A stretch of 64,000 nucleotides of DNA. Origin: an uncultured Veillonella sp. GTDB lineage: Bacteria; Bacillota; Negativicutes; Veillonellales; Veillonellaceae. Positions 8,723 to 21,748 of this stretch are shown piece after piece; position 1 is the first letter of the stretch, and each line of letters starts with the position of its first letter. The notes below the pieces were generated by a model that had not been told where the DNA came from, did no database searches, and worked only from the letters and a program-made list of their open reading frames with translations. Position numbers and translations under genes: made by a program. The stretch covers positions 1 to 64,000 of the forward strand of contig NZ_URAR01000001.1 in NCBI RefSeq assembly GCF_900545795.1. The letters run 5' to 3'.

Positions 8723-8881
8723 AACACCATAATATACTATCGACTTATAACAACTAAAGCATCCATGCACTATTTAGCTCTATTTAAGAAAAAGATTATT
8801 TTATAGTGCCCTATGATGTAGTTGCTATCAGTTTATAGCCAAGGGATAAATTTAAAACAATAATCAAAGAGGTGTAAGTTC

Positions 8882-9904
8882 ATGAGCGAAACAACAAAAC
8901 AAATTGGGTATCAAGATATCATCGCCTATGCAGAGCGCGTATTAGACGGTGGTGAAATAACTAGAGAAGAAGCCGAACAATTAATTCAAGTATCTGACGA
9001 AGATACTATGATTCTATTGGCAATGGCTGATAAAATTCGTCAAAAATTCAATGGTGATGAAGTCGATTTATGTGCCATTGTCAACGCACGGTCTGGCAAA
9101 TGTCCTGAAAACTGTAAATTCTGCGCCCAATCAGCACATCACGAAACAGGCGTGACTGTCTATCCTTTTATGAGCACAGAAGATATTGTAGAGCATGCAC
9201 GCAAAGCCAAGGAAGCTGGTGCCATCCGCTTCTCCATCGTAACTAGCGGCCGCAATACCAATAATCCCAAAGAATTCGATCAAATCTTAGACGCCCTACG
9301 TCAAATTCAAGCCGAAACAGGTTTAGAGATTTGCTGTTCTCTAGGATTGTTAACTTATGAACAAGCCTTAAAGTTAAAAGAAGTAGGTGTTACTCGCTAC
9401 CACTCTAATATTGAAACGGCACCTAGTCATTTCCCAAGCATCTGTAGTACTCATGACTTCGAAGATAAAATGAGCACTATCAGCAATGCACAAAAAGCAG
9501 GTATCCGCGTATGCTCTGGCGGTATATTCGGCCTCAATGAAAGCTTAGCGCAACGCGTTGAAATGGCCTTTGAACTTAAACGTCTAGGCATTGATTCTGT
9601 GCCACTTAACATTCTCAATCCCATCAAAGGTACTCCATTTGAACAAAATGAACCCTTAGATGCTCTCGAAATTTTACGCAGCTTTGCCACATTCCGCTTC
9701 ATTTTACCAACTGCACAAATTCGTACAGCTGGCGGGCGGGAAGTCAATCTACGAGACTTGCAAGCCCTCGCCTTAACTGGTGGGCTCAACGGCATTATGG
9801 TAGGTGGCTATTTAACGACTGATGGGCGCTCCCCATTAGAGGATTTACAAATGATTGAGGATTTAAAATTAAAACGAACTCAACCACAAGTAGCCCAAGC
9901 CTAA
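8882..9904 (+). CDS. bioB: Biotin synthase
   Basis: Radical SAM enzyme that inserts sulfur into dethiobiotin, the last step of biotin synthesis. The radical-SAM cluster motif is GKCPENCKFC, Cys74/78/81. Further family hallmarks are YHSNIETAPSHFPSI, CSGGIFGLNES, VPLNILNPIKGTP and the arginine-containing RTAGGRE. The length of 340 is standard. GAGGTG precedes the ATG at a suitable distance. It stands alone: no bioA, bioD, bioF or transporter lies next to it. A BirA operator upstream predicts repression by biotin. Confidence 0.97.
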   Translation: MSETTKQIGYQDIIAYAERVLDGGEITREEAEQLIQVSDEDTMILLAMADKIRQKFNGDEVDLCAIVNARSGKCPENCKFCAQSAHHETGVTVYPFMSTEDIVEHARKAKEAGAIRFSIVTSGRNTNNPKEFDQILDALRQIQAETGLEICCSLGLLTYEQALKLKEVGVTRYHSNIETAPSHFPSICSTHDFEDKMSTISNAQKAGIRVCSGGIFGLNESLAQRVEMAFELKRLGIDSVPLNILNPIKGTPFEQNEPLDALEILRSFATFRFILPTAQIRTAGGREVNLRDLQALALTGGLNGIMVGGYLTTDGRSPLEDLQMIEDLKLKRTQPQVAQA

Positions 9905-10044
9905 AAATCATATTTTTAGCTAAATACAACGAGATTGTCTTTATACACACTTTAATTTTCTAACGATTTCACATACATATTAATTTATTAAATTTTACTT
10001 ATACATACTCCGATTTCCTAAAATATATCCTGTATTACGAACAG

Positions 10045-10103
10045 AAAACTGCATGCATATCAGCCTATCTCTTCCCGAGATTAACTGACATACATGCAGT
10101 TTT
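10045..10103. terminator. Bidirectional terminator between bioB and the DUF445 operon
   Basis: A perfect 11-bp stem (AAAACTGCATG 10045-10055 with CATGCAGTTTT 10093-10103) spans a 37-base loop. It has T-runs on both strands and lies 140 bases after bioB and four bases before the end of the convergent DUF445 gene. Confidence 0.7.
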
Positions 10104-10106
10104 TCT

Positions 10107-11420
10107 TTATAGCCCCCATAGGGCTAATACTGGTTCATATATAAAATGTAAGAAGCTCCAAGCCCCTAATCCGCACACGGCGCCAACAAGAGCACCATTT
10201 ATACGAATCCAACTCAAATCATCTTCCACTTTTGATTCAATAAAGTAAATAAATTTTTCAGTACTTAAAGAGCCTAATACGCGCCGCACCACAACTCCTA
10301 GCATAGCATGGCTGCGCACTAATATATACTTAGCCATATGCTGGCACATATCCTCAAGTTTTTGATTCACTTCAGGCTTTTGAATGTATACAGCCCACAG
10401 TTCCTGCAAAGACTTCTCTAATACAGTAACCGGTGTTTCTTCCTCAAAGGCATCATTCGCATCGGCCATGTGAATAATACTATGAATATATGGACACACA
10501 TAAGTGAGTAAGATATTCTCCCAATCTTGATTATCCACCCATTTCTGCCATGTCTCATCAATGGTCTGCGTCACTGTACTGTTATACGCCAACTCCTGCA
10601 AAGGTGCTAGCCACTGCTGCATCCACACAATGCGCTCTGTACTGCCCGGCCGTTTCCAACGCTCTAAAATCATATACAATTCGCGAAGCATGGCCAAGGC
10701 CATATCACGGGCATTAATAATATCTGTTGCTTCTGACACCGTAATGACTAAAGCGGAAATAATATTACTCTCTTTGCGAGCCTGAATTTCCTTATCAATC
10801 GTATTCGTAAGCCATTGCAATACTTGAGGCTTATCTAATGCTGCTTGTAAAACAACGAGCAAGCGAATAATTACAGTTTCATGCTTATTGCTACGACATA
10901 CTTCAGTCAAAAACTGCTGAATCGGACCCGTCACATTTTGCTTGTGCAAAAACTCACTGAGTATCTTACTGCCCCATTGAGCCCATTCGCGCTCACTGCG
11001 ACTATGCCATAATACATGGAGCATACTGCGAAGAGCTCTCCGAATATACTGCCGACCGCGCTCACTCGTAATGTAGCTATTGATGTAAGGAACAAAGCGA
11101 ATTGTCTCTAACGTCCGCGCACATTGCTCATACGTCAACAATCGAGTCTCAATCAAGTGAATCAAGCCATTAATCATGCGATCTTTATTGCGCGGTATAA
11201 GTGCTGTATGATAAGGAAAACCTAACGGCTTACGGAATAAAGCGGTCACAGCAAACCAATCGGCTACACTCCCTATTAAAGCAGATTGTACCAACCAATA
11301 TAACGCATCATACCAAGTCGCGGTAATATAAAACTGACCGATAAATACGATGCCATACAAAACAGCTGACAGAGCTAAGATGCGATTAGCCCATACGCGA
11401 TATGGTACGCCTCCTATCAT
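10107..11420 (-). CDS. DUF445 family membrane protein (distal copy)
   Basis: Conserved membrane protein of unknown role. N-terminal hydrophobic helices are followed by the family motif GSVADWFAVTALFRKPLGFPY and HTALIPRNKDR, a long mostly helical soluble middle, and a C-terminal INGALVGAVCGLGAW membrane segment that mirrors the N-terminus. 437 residues. Its start overlaps the stop of the next DUF445 gene by four bases (ATGA-type overlap), so the two are translationally coupled and probably act as a pair. Confidence 0.85.
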   Translation of the reverse strand: MIGGVPYRVWANRILALSAVLYGIVFIGQFYITATWYDALYWLVQSALIGSVADWFAVTALFRKPLGFPYHTALIPRNKDRMINGLIHLIETRLLTYEQCARTLETIRFVPYINSYITSERGRQYIRRALRSMLHVLWHSRSEREWAQWGSKILSEFLHKQNVTGPIQQFLTEVCRSNKHETVIIRLLVVLQAALDKPQVLQWLTNTIDKEIQARKESNIISALVITVSEATDIINARDMALAMLRELYMILERWKRPGSTERIVWMQQWLAPLQELAYNSTVTQTIDETWQKWVDNQDWENILLTYVCPYIHSIIHMADANDAFEEETPVTVLEKSLQELWAVYIQKPEVNQKLEDMCQHMAKYILVRSHAMLGVVVRRVLGSLSTEKFIYFIESKVEDDLSWIRINGALVGAVCGLGAWSFLHFIYEPVLALWGL

Positions 11421-12652
11421 AACGCCAGCCCTCCTCGAATCAAATACGATGCCACATAGAAGAGGCCACCTAATACTGCCCCAACTAGTGAGCCATTTAT
11501 ACGAATCATCTGCAAGTCATGGTACAATTTGCCCTTAATAACTTGCGATAACTTTTCTGGCGAATACGCCATTAATTCCTTCACTACTGAATTGTCCACA
11601 AATGGCCGCAATTTACGCAATAGCGGCACAGATTGATACAATAGTAACCGTTCCAAACCTTCCATGCGCGCCCGATCATTTAATAAGCGCAGTGCATATT
11701 GCTCCGCTTCTTCTTGCACGCGATGAACAATTCCTTGCCAAGTTAACTGCTCAGAACCAATGTTTACATCTTCAACAATCTCTGTAAACCAACGGTTCTT
11801 GAGATTTTCTACATTCTCTTGCCACTGCGGATTACGCTCTAATTCAGACAGAAGCCAAATGACTTTATGGTAAACATATTGTCCCATTGTAGAATGCAAA
11901 GATTCTTGACTCTTCAAAAATTGTGTTCCCTTGCGCTGAATCAAGTCAGCCACTTGTTCTGGTGAAAACGAGTCGCTCCCCAGAGCTAACGCCAACTCAC
12001 GCCAAAAGGAATTTTCAGAGTAGCGATTCATCATGGCCCGTACAATGCCTACTAAATATGGTTGAATCCCTGCAGAGCCTAATAGGCGCTGCATCATGCG
12101 ATTCACATAGAGCCACAACACCGCTGCCGTCTCTTGCCCCATAATTAAATGGCCAAAGCGAACGAGCAAAGGACTGACCTTCCAATGATGTATTCCCTTT
12201 TTTATGGCCTCAGTAATTTCTTTCTTTATAGGCGAGGAATCAAATTGATTGGCTAATTGTCCCCCAACCTCTGCCAAGAAATGAGTAATTTGAGCACGCC
12301 CTTCTTGACTGAGAAAGTAAGTAATAATGCGCTTTAACAATTGCTCCTCTTTTATTACTTGATACATCTGAGGCACTCGCAACAGTTCTTCCACCATCAT
12401 ATAGCGCGCTGTTTCTACTAACCGCGCCTTGCTCCGCGGAATCAATGCCGTCTTATAGGGAATGCCCAAAGGCTTGCTAAAAAGAGCTGTTACAGCATAC
12501 CAATCAGCTAAACCACCAATCATGGCGGCACCGCTCACATGAGTTAAAAAGGCAAACCAGGGATTAGCTCGGAAGGGATATACGATTAAAAATATAACCA
12601 TCATTACCAATAGCAAGGTTGTAGCTATGGGAAATGTTGTATGTTTCTTCAT
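11417..12652 (-). CDS. DUF445 family membrane protein (proximal copy)
   Basis: Paralogue of its downstream neighbour: GLADWYAVTALFSKPLGIPY and KTALIPRSKARLVE near the N-terminus, a helical middle, and C-terminal INGSLVGAVLGGLFY. 411 residues. Function is not established for the family. It starts about 40 bases after the MBL-fold gene, so the order MBL hydrolase, DUF445, DUF445 is likely one transcript ending at the hairpin near 10045. Confidence 0.85.
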   Translation of the reverse strand: MKKHTTFPIATTLLLVMMVIFLIVYPFRANPWFAFLTHVSGAAMIGGLADWYAVTALFSKPLGIPYKTALIPRSKARLVETARYMMVEELLRVPQMYQVIKEEQLLKRIITYFLSQEGRAQITHFLAEVGGQLANQFDSSPIKKEITEAIKKGIHHWKVSPLLVRFGHLIMGQETAAVLWLYVNRMMQRLLGSAGIQPYLVGIVRAMMNRYSENSFWRELALALGSDSFSPEQVADLIQRKGTQFLKSQESLHSTMGQYVYHKVIWLLSELERNPQWQENVENLKNRWFTEIVEDVNIGSEQLTWQGIVHRVQEEAEQYALRLLNDRARMEGLERLLLYQSVPLLRKLRPFVDNSVVKELMAYSPEKLSQVIKGKLYHDLQMIRINGSLVGAVLGGLFYVASYLIRGGLAL

Positions 12653-12693
12653 GCTTCATCCTTTCTAAAAGGACTTTCCTAACTGTACTTCTA

Positions 12694-13395
12694 TTATGCT
12701 ATGTTACTATCAAATTCCACGCTGTCACCGGACTGTTTCGGTGTCCATATGGATAAATTTTCATACAAAGCTTTAAAATATGTGCTTGGCACCCATTCAG
12801 GTCCATTGCTATGCATCGGCACAAAAAGTTTAGGCTGTGGCACTATATGCAAAAATTCAATGGCGCCCCATTCGCGAGCAGCCTCTAAACGAGCATCTAC
12901 AGGAAACATCACTAAATCTGCTTCCATGCCATGCAATCTTGCAAATTCACGAGCTGCAAAATCTTTAGCAAAACGATTGTTTTCAGCTGTATCGCCTAAC
13001 CAATGCCACCAGTTTAAATCACCTGCATGGAAAATCCGAGCATCGCCAATTTTAAGCCAGAAGGAGCCCCCTTCATCAGTAGAGCCATACATTTTTACTG
13101 GAATATCTACTACAGTGGTGTCCTCCCCTACCTTCATAATGGTAGTGCGCTCTGCTGGCATATTACTATGTGGCACATCTTCATGTACAATATAGCGCGT
13201 AGTCGGACTATTAAAATTTAAAATCTCAGGTACATAATGGTCATGATGCCAATGAGTAACAAAAAACCATAGTTCTTTCCCCAACGATTGTGCACGTTTC
13301 ACTTCCCCTGTAGGATCTTTATAATAATCAAAAATATAGGCTCTATTTGTTGTTTCTAACATAAAGCCACTATGTTGTAAGTAGTGTAATTTCAT
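12694..13395 (-). CDS. MBL-fold metallo-hydrolase
   Basis: Metallo-beta-lactamase-fold hydrolase of about 233 residues. Metal ligands are visible in THWHHDHY (HxHxDH), in HAGDLNWWHW, and in VPMHSNGP near the C-terminus. The substrate is unknown; the small single-domain form resembles the UlaG/YtkL-like lactonase or phosphodiesterase group. I place the start at ATG 13395 (protein MKLHYLQHSGF) because AGGTG lies six bases upstream; the in-frame GTG at 13404 overlaps that site. A TATAAT on the minus strand near 13670 could be its -10. Confidence 0.8.
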   Translation of the reverse strand: MKLHYLQHSGFMLETTNRAYIFDYYKDPTGEVKRAQSLGKELWFFVTHWHHDHYVPEILNFNSPTTRYIVHEDVPHSNMPAERTTIMKVGEDTTVVDIPVKMYGSTDEGGSFWLKIGDARIFHAGDLNWWHWLGDTAENNRFAKDFAAREFARLHGMEADLVMFPVDARLEAAREWGAIEFLHIVPQPKLFVPMHSNGPEWVPSTYFKALYENLSIWTPKQSGDSVEFDSNIA

Positions 13396-13709
13396 AATGC
13401 TCACCTGTCATTCCCTTTTACATCTACATAGTAAAATATAATTAAATTTATACATAACAAAAGCTATATGCATAATAAATTCACCATGCATAATAAACCC
13501 ATTATTCACAACGCTTTATCTTTTGCATGCTTTATATTGTTACTCGCAACAACTACTTTGCGCATAATCAATGCTTTTATATGTAATTTGAATCAATTCT
13601 CATTTAAAACGATAAAACTTGTATTTTACCTGAAATATAGAAATGAAAATTGATAATATTATTAATTGGTGTTTTTATTATATCATATTTTTGTAAGATT
13701 TATAGTAAA

Positions 13710-13740
13710 TCACCGTAAAATTACCATATAGCACCTCCTT
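13710..13740 (-). other. Perfect Shine-Dalgarno ahead of a five-codon open reading frame
   Basis: On the minus strand AAGGAGGTG (13740-13732) is followed four bases later by ATG and five codons (M-V-I-L-R) before TGA at 13710. It sits between the terminator at 13770-13801 and the MBL gene. It may be the remnant of a lost gene or a leader peptide; nothing recognisable follows in this frame. Confidence 0.35.
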
Positions 13741-13769
13741 CCATCTATAGAAAAATCAATTGAATATAA

Positions 13770-13801
13770 AAAAGAGCTGACATAATTATGTCAGCTCTTT
13801 T
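13770..13801. terminator. Terminator of the tandem autotransporter operon
   Basis: AAAAGAGCTGACAT (13770-13783) pairs perfectly with ATGTCAGCTCTTTT (13788-13801) around a four-base loop. A-runs and T-runs flank both sides, so it can work in either direction. It is the first terminator after the autotransporter stop at 14036. Confidence 0.85.
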
Positions 13802-13945
13802 AACTCCCAAGCATACACCATTTAACTCATAGGCCTGCTTTAGCTTATCCCCCGGCTCATTTTAACTCTTAAGTATACTCTATTTAACTCATATCCCTAC
13901 TTTAGCTTATAGGCAGGCTCTATTTAACTCATAAGCCTACGCTTT
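13801..13945. repeat. Degenerate 62-bp tandem repeat in the autotransporter 3' region
   Basis: TAACTCCCAAGCATAC (13801), TAACTCTTAAGTATAC (13863) and TAACTCATAAGCCTAC (13925) mark three unit starts 62 bases apart. The body TTTAACTCATA..CCT.CTTTAGCTTAT is shared by the first two units. The repeat fills the spacer between the autotransporter stop and its terminator, and I see no gene in it. Confidence 0.75.
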
Positions 13946-14035
13946 ATAAGTCATAAACACGCCTATTTACACTCTCTCCACCTCAAGCTAATGCAATACG
14001 TCGCTAAAGAGACTGCAACATAATGCTACTACAAA

Positions 14036-17191
<3,156 letters not shown>

Positions 17192-17252
17192 AAACAAACT
17201 CCTCATTCATAACTCAAGTTTAACTTCAGTATGACGCAACCTTACAATACGT

Positions 17253-20129
17253 TTATAACCCCATGCGTTGCATTAGCATGTCAATTTTAGCTTTCATCTC
17301 TGCATTATCTTTTTCTAATTGTGCATAATCAGCTACTAATCGTTCATGCTGTGCTTTCATCTGAACATTTTCAGCTTCTAAACCAGCTAACTTATCTTGT
17401 AAAACATATGTAGAAGAAATAGGCCCTTGACGATAGTCTTCAACTAGAGCACGTTCTTTTTTGCTATCACCAAACTTCCAGGTTACACCTGCATTAGCCA
17501 TCAATTTACTATTGCCACCATTCATAGCAACGCCAGCTCTAAAGAGTAATGATTCATGTTTATAATGAGCTACGCCTAGTGCAACAGCATTTTCGCCACC
17601 ATAATAACCATAGCCTGCCATAACTTGAGTTGGCTCCAATGGATCATATTGCAATGGACTTAATGCAGCTAAAGCGGCTCCCATTGCATCAGCGCGATTG
17701 CTATCTTTTTGTAACTTTTGAATCGAGTGATTCACAGTGTTCCCCAATTCACGCAGCTGACCTACATTCACTGCATCAGTATTGTCTTCACCAGCGGCCA
17801 CATTTTTAACCACTTTACCATTCGCATTAAGACCAGACTCATTAATATACACATCATCACCTACTTTGTAGGTTTCTGCTTGAATCGTATTCGCATGTAC
17901 AGTCTTCACATTTATGTTATCAGCGAGTCCAATCGTCAAAGTGTCACCATTAGCGATGGTTTGAATATTAGCATCGCCTTTTACTTGTACTGTAGGAGAT
18001 TCTTTAGCCACTGTAATAGGTGCTATCGTCGTATCCGCTGTAATAGTAAAGTCCATTACGCCATCTTTACCTGGCTCGCCTTGTGGTCCTTGTGGACCTT
18101 CAGGACCTTGAGGTCCTGGTTTACCCTCTGGACCTGGCTGCCCAACTGCACCTGGTACACCTGGTTTAATCAAATCTTTATCAACACCAACTAAAATAAC
18201 CTTTTTACCATTACTTTGTTCTTTTTCTTCTGCGTATAAACCATCACCAAAGTCAAACATCATGCCATGAATGGCATGATTAGTCACTACCGGCGTGCCC
18301 ACTGTATATACACTATCCGCTTGTGTGCCTTTACTAAAAATAGAAACCGTAGGGTTAACAATCATTCCTCTAACGGCCTGAAGCTGAGCCACATTGACTG
18401 CATCAGTAGGTGCCATACCGGCCGCCAAATTAGTGATTTGACGCGTATTAGCGTCATTACCTACCGATACAGCGCCTAAAGTGGATTTCCAAGTTTTATC
18501 AGTTTCAGTTGATGCTGTCCCTTTTACTGGATCATAGCCAGCTACGCCAGCTGCTGTACTTGCCGCAGATTGTGAGCCTAAGGCTACACCATCGACAACA
18601 CTAGCCTTGGCATTATGACCTATAACTACCACTTGATTATCTGTCGCGCCTGTTTCATTGCCTAGAATAACTGAATTCTTCAAGCTAGTAGCAAAGGCAG
18701 ACTCATCTTTCTTATCTCTAAAGCCTAATATAACATTGCCCTCAGCAACCTCAGTTGATGAACCTACAAGAGTTTGATGATTGCCGATTACAGCATTTTT
18801 AACAGCATTTTCAAGAGTATTATGGGAGCCATTAATATAGCTATGAGATACGGCTTTACCTGTATTTTCATATCCAGTAATAGCATTGAAAGCAGCAAAA
18901 GAATTTCCATTGATAGCTGCCGTCAATTTAGTATTTCCTGAATTCAAAGCAAGATTTGTATCTGCGCCACGCCCCGTTAAGGTATTTCCTACCCCAGAAA
19001 TAGTTGAGAATAGAGCATAGTCGACTTTATTCGCACCGCCAATAATCCCCACGGAACCCATGCGATTGTCTTGCGAATACTTGCGAAGAGTCTCTGCTAA
19101 TTCTTTAATTGAATTATTAGATACTGTTGGATTTAAAGATACTGTACCTAAAAATGGTACACTTGTAGTCAAAGAATCCATTATGATAGGGCTATCTGGT
19201 GTAATATAGGAATTAGTTATTTCATTGCCCGTACCGAAAATCAATGCACCATTACTCTTATTAATTCGATTGGCCGTGCCCACAATATTAGAGGCCGTTC
19301 CGGAGTACATAAGCCCCGTAACAGGGTCCGAAGCGCCACCTAACAGGGAAAAGATATTGGCACTTAACGCTTCATTGCCTTCAATACTATTTAAAGAGCC
19401 ACTAATGCTAGAACCAAATCCTTGAATAGCAGCCCCTGCATTATGAAGCGCATTCGTTCCACGAGTCATGGCATTTCCAGCCCAAGGAGCCGTTGGTTTA
19501 TCATAGGCTTTTGATATAACATTATAGGAACCATTGATACTAGAGAAGTTCCCCATATTAAACGAATTATCCCCCACCGTAGTAGAACCTACGCCAGTTG
19601 TTACATCAGAGTTTTTTAACTTACTATTATCGGCTGGCACAGGTCCATCGATTATCCCATTAGAAGTACTGAAATCAAAGTCGCCAATCTGTCCCCTATA
19701 ATCTCGATTTCCCAATTCCACAGTACCAATTCGCGCATGTGTATTTTGGCCAATAGCAATGCCTCCCGAAAGAGTTTTTTTATCGCGACCAAAAACAATG
19801 ATGCTTTCATGATTAGCATCACTCATATTATGAGAAAATGCATTAGTACCTATAGCAATACCACCTATAGCGACCCCATCTTCATGACTCACGGTGGCAC
19901 TAGAGCCTATAGCTACACCATTTACTTCCGTCGCCCTAGCATTTACACCAATAGCCAATGCATTGAAACCTGTAGCCCCCTCACCTTGTTCATTACCTAT
20001 AGTTGTTAATTCTGGCGCAATAGGTCCCACACCTACAAAACTAGCTCCTGTGCTTTCTGCACTGACAGTACCGATAGTAGTTGTCAACCCCATTAAAACT
20101 AATACACGTAACATTCTCTTTTTATTCAT
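17253..20129 (-). CDS. Trimeric autotransporter adhesin with short collagen-like segment (proximal of tandem pair)
   Basis: Type Vc adhesin of 958 residues. The start ATG 20129 (MNKKRMLRVLVL) follows GAGGAG by seven bases; the ATG at 20144 overlaps that site. Signal peptide, then an irregular head in which clear VAIG-type repeats (e.g. NGVAIGSSATVSHEDGVAIG) flank a long divergent region (about 100-480), a neck, a Gly-X-Y block (657-690), stalk, neck DAVNVGQLRELG, anchor (about 813-886) and a coiled-coil tail of about 72 residues. From the stretch before the collagen block to the end of the anchor it is nearly the same as the downstream paralogue, while the heads differ completely. Confidence 0.92.
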   Translation of the reverse strand: MNKKRMLRVLVLMGLTTTIGTVSAESTGASFVGVGPIAPELTTIGNEQGEGATGFNALAIGVNARATEVNGVAIGSSATVSHEDGVAIGGIAIGTNAFSHNMSDANHESIIVFGRDKKTLSGGIAIGQNTHARIGTVELGNRDYRGQIGDFDFSTSNGIIDGPVPADNSKLKNSDVTTGVGSTTVGDNSFNMGNFSSINGSYNVISKAYDKPTAPWAGNAMTRGTNALHNAGAAIQGFGSSISGSLNSIEGNEALSANIFSLLGGASDPVTGLMYSGTASNIVGTANRINKSNGALIFGTGNEITNSYITPDSPIIMDSLTTSVPFLGTVSLNPTVSNNSIKELAETLRKYSQDNRMGSVGIIGGANKVDYALFSTISGVGNTLTGRGADTNLALNSGNTKLTAAINGNSFAAFNAITGYENTGKAVSHSYINGSHNTLENAVKNAVIGNHQTLVGSSTEVAEGNVILGFRDKKDESAFATSLKNSVILGNETGATDNQVVVIGHNAKASVVDGVALGSQSAASTAAGVAGYDPVKGTASTETDKTWKSTLGAVSVGNDANTRQITNLAAGMAPTDAVNVAQLQAVRGMIVNPTVSIFSKGTQADSVYTVGTPVVTNHAIHGMMFDFGDGLYAEEKEQSNGKKVILVGVDKDLIKPGVPGAVGQPGPEGKPGPQGPEGPQGPQGEPGKDGVMDFTITADTTIAPITVAKESPTVQVKGDANIQTIANGDTLTIGLADNINVKTVHANTIQAETYKVGDDVYINESGLNANGKVVKNVAAGEDNTDAVNVGQLRELGNTVNHSIQKLQKDSNRADAMGAALAALSPLQYDPLEPTQVMAGYGYYGGENAVALGVAHYKHESLLFRAGVAMNGGNSKLMANAGVTWKFGDSKKERALVEDYRQGPISSTYVLQDKLAGLEAENVQMKAQHERLVADYAQLEKDNAEMKAKIDMLMQRMGL
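18060..18161 (-). repeat. Short collagen-like Gly-X-Y block in the second adhesin
   Basis: 34 residues, eleven unbroken Gly-X-Y triplets plus a final Gly, proline-rich (GKPGPQGPEGPQGPQ). It occupies the same position as the longer block of the paralogue, just before the shared stalk that begins with a D-F-T-I-T-A-D motif. Confidence 0.93.
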
Positions 20130-20526
20130 CACATTACTCCTCATTTAGAACCCCTTAACACTTACAATGTGCTTAACTCATCTAAAATCAAGTTATTATT
20201 TTTATTAATTACTCACCTCACTTTTTTGAATAATTTCACTATCATTATACCCAAAAAACTTATTCCAATCTATATTCATCAAAAATAGTGATATGCATAT
20301 TTTGAAACTTGATTGTATTAAATCATCAAAACCAACCTATTTATCTGCATTACCATGTAATATATATTCTATATAAATTTTAATTTATAATTTTTAACAA
20401 TTATGCATTCAAAGGTAAACAGAAAAAATAGCGATAAATTCACTCATAAAGTAAATTCACCGCCAAGAATACTTATATTTGATTTTATTTGTAAACCCTC
20501 ATCACAGCTCAAAATATTAGCACAAA
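20130..20526. other. AT-rich spacer upstream of the tandem adhesins
   Basis: No gene is seen. It must contain the adhesin operon promoter. A TATAAT is visible on the minus strand near 20246-20251, but without a convincing -35 at the right distance. Confidence 0.4.
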
Positions 20527-20550
20527 AAAAGGACCCCGAAGGGTCCTTTT
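20527..20550 (-). terminator. pta terminator
   Basis: AAAAGGACCC (20527-20536), loop CGAA and GGGTCCTTTT (20541-20550) form a compact, perfect hairpin with T-runs on both strands, 37 bases after the pta stop. Confidence 0.9.
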
Positions 20551-20586
20551 ACTATGTGAGTCTAATTCTAACTCAAAAAGTTTTAA

Positions 20587-21588
20587 TTATTCAACACTTT
20601 CAGCTGCTGCAATAGCTACTACATCAACAATATCTGTAGCGAAGCAACCACGAGATAAGTCATGAATAGGAGCTGCAAGACCTTGGATCAATGGACCAAG
20701 AGCAGTCGCACCTGCAAAGCGTTGTACTAATTTGTAACCAATGTTAGCAGCTTGAAGATCAGGGAAAATCAAGATGTTAGCTTTACCAGCTACTTTGCTG
20801 CCAGGAGCTTTACGTTCTGCTACAGATGGTTCAATAGAAGCATCTAATTGTAATTCGCCATCGAAATCGAAGTCAACATTGCGAGCTTTTAAATCTTCTA
20901 CTGCAGCAATTACTTTATCTACTTCAGGAGAGGATGCAGAGCCCTTAGTGGAGAAAGATAAGAAAGATACGCGAGGGTTAGCCATATTAGCTACTTTGCG
21001 TGCTTTTTCTACAGTAGATACTGCAATATCAGCTAATTGCTCTGAAGTTGGGTTAGGAATAACGCCACAGTCAGAGAATACTAACATGCCATCATCACCA
21101 TATTGTGCTTTGTCAGTGAATACGAACATGGAGCTGGATACAGTTTTAAGACCTGGTTTTGTGCCAACTACTTGTAATGCAGCACGAAGCACATTAGCTG
21201 TTGGGCTAGCAGAACCTGCTACCATGCCATCAACTTCACCTAAATGAACAAGCATAGCTGCAAAGAACAAGCAATCGCCTAACATAGTTGCGCGAGCTTT
21301 TTCAGGTGTCATACCTTTTTTAGCGCGTTTTTCAGTGAAAATTTCCACCATTTTATCTAATTGTGCATAAGTTTCAGGATCAATAATTTCTGCACCATCA
21401 ATGTTAAAGCCAGCTTTTTGAGCTGCTGCTTTTACTTCTTCTACCTTGCCTACAAGTACAGGAATAGCAAAGCCTTCTTTTAAAATAAGGGACGTTGCTT
21501 CAAGTACACGTTCATCTTTGTACTCAGGTAATACGATTTTTTTGCCTAATGGTTTTACTTTTGCTTTTAAATTTTGCACGAGTTCCAC
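20587..21588 (-). CDS. pta: Phosphate acetyltransferase
   Basis: Interconverts acetyl-CoA plus phosphate and acetyl phosphate plus CoA; with acetate kinase it yields ATP from pyruvate-derived acetyl-CoA. 333 residues, the short single-domain form without the N-terminal DRTGG/CobQ-like region of the enterobacterial enzyme. Family hallmarks include GEVDGMVAGSASPTANVLRA, ANPRVSFLSFSTKGSA and NILIFPDLQAANIGYKLVQR. A GTG start at 21588 follows GGAGG by eight bases. No ackA is adjacent. It lies 160 bases after the metallophosphoesterase gene and has its own terminator. Confidence 0.95.
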   Translation of the reverse strand: MELVQNLKAKVKPLGKKIVLPEYKDERVLEATSLILKEGFAIPVLVGKVEEVKAAAQKAGFNIDGAEIIDPETYAQLDKMVEIFTEKRAKKGMTPEKARATMLGDCLFFAAMLVHLGEVDGMVAGSASPTANVLRAALQVVGTKPGLKTVSSSMFVFTDKAQYGDDGMLVFSDCGVIPNPTSEQLADIAVSTVEKARKVANMANPRVSFLSFSTKGSASSPEVDKVIAAVEDLKARNVDFDFDGELQLDASIEPSVAERKAPGSKVAGKANILIFPDLQAANIGYKLVQRFAGATALGPLIQGLAAPIHDLSRGCFATDIVDVVAIAAAESVE

Positions 21589-21748
21589 AATATCATCCTC
21601 CTAGATAGTGAATCGCCTTTTCTAACAAGGCCTTTACGTTTTGATTATATCATTTAAGCCGCTCAGATTAAAGGGGTACTTGTTATATCTCTTCATATTA
21701 TCATTTATGAGTTTTTGTGATATTAAAAATGAGAACCACTACAAAGCC

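Noticed and set aside
13575..13625. Possible Fur box (minus strand TGAGAATTGATTCAAAT)
   Set aside because: Only one half fits the 7-1-7 consensus and the downstream gene (MBL hydrolase) gives no iron-related context.
18060..18161. Frameshift or misassembly as cause of the Gly-X-Y block
   Set aside because: Frame is continuous with conserved stalk sequence on both sides and the paralogue has a longer block at the same site.
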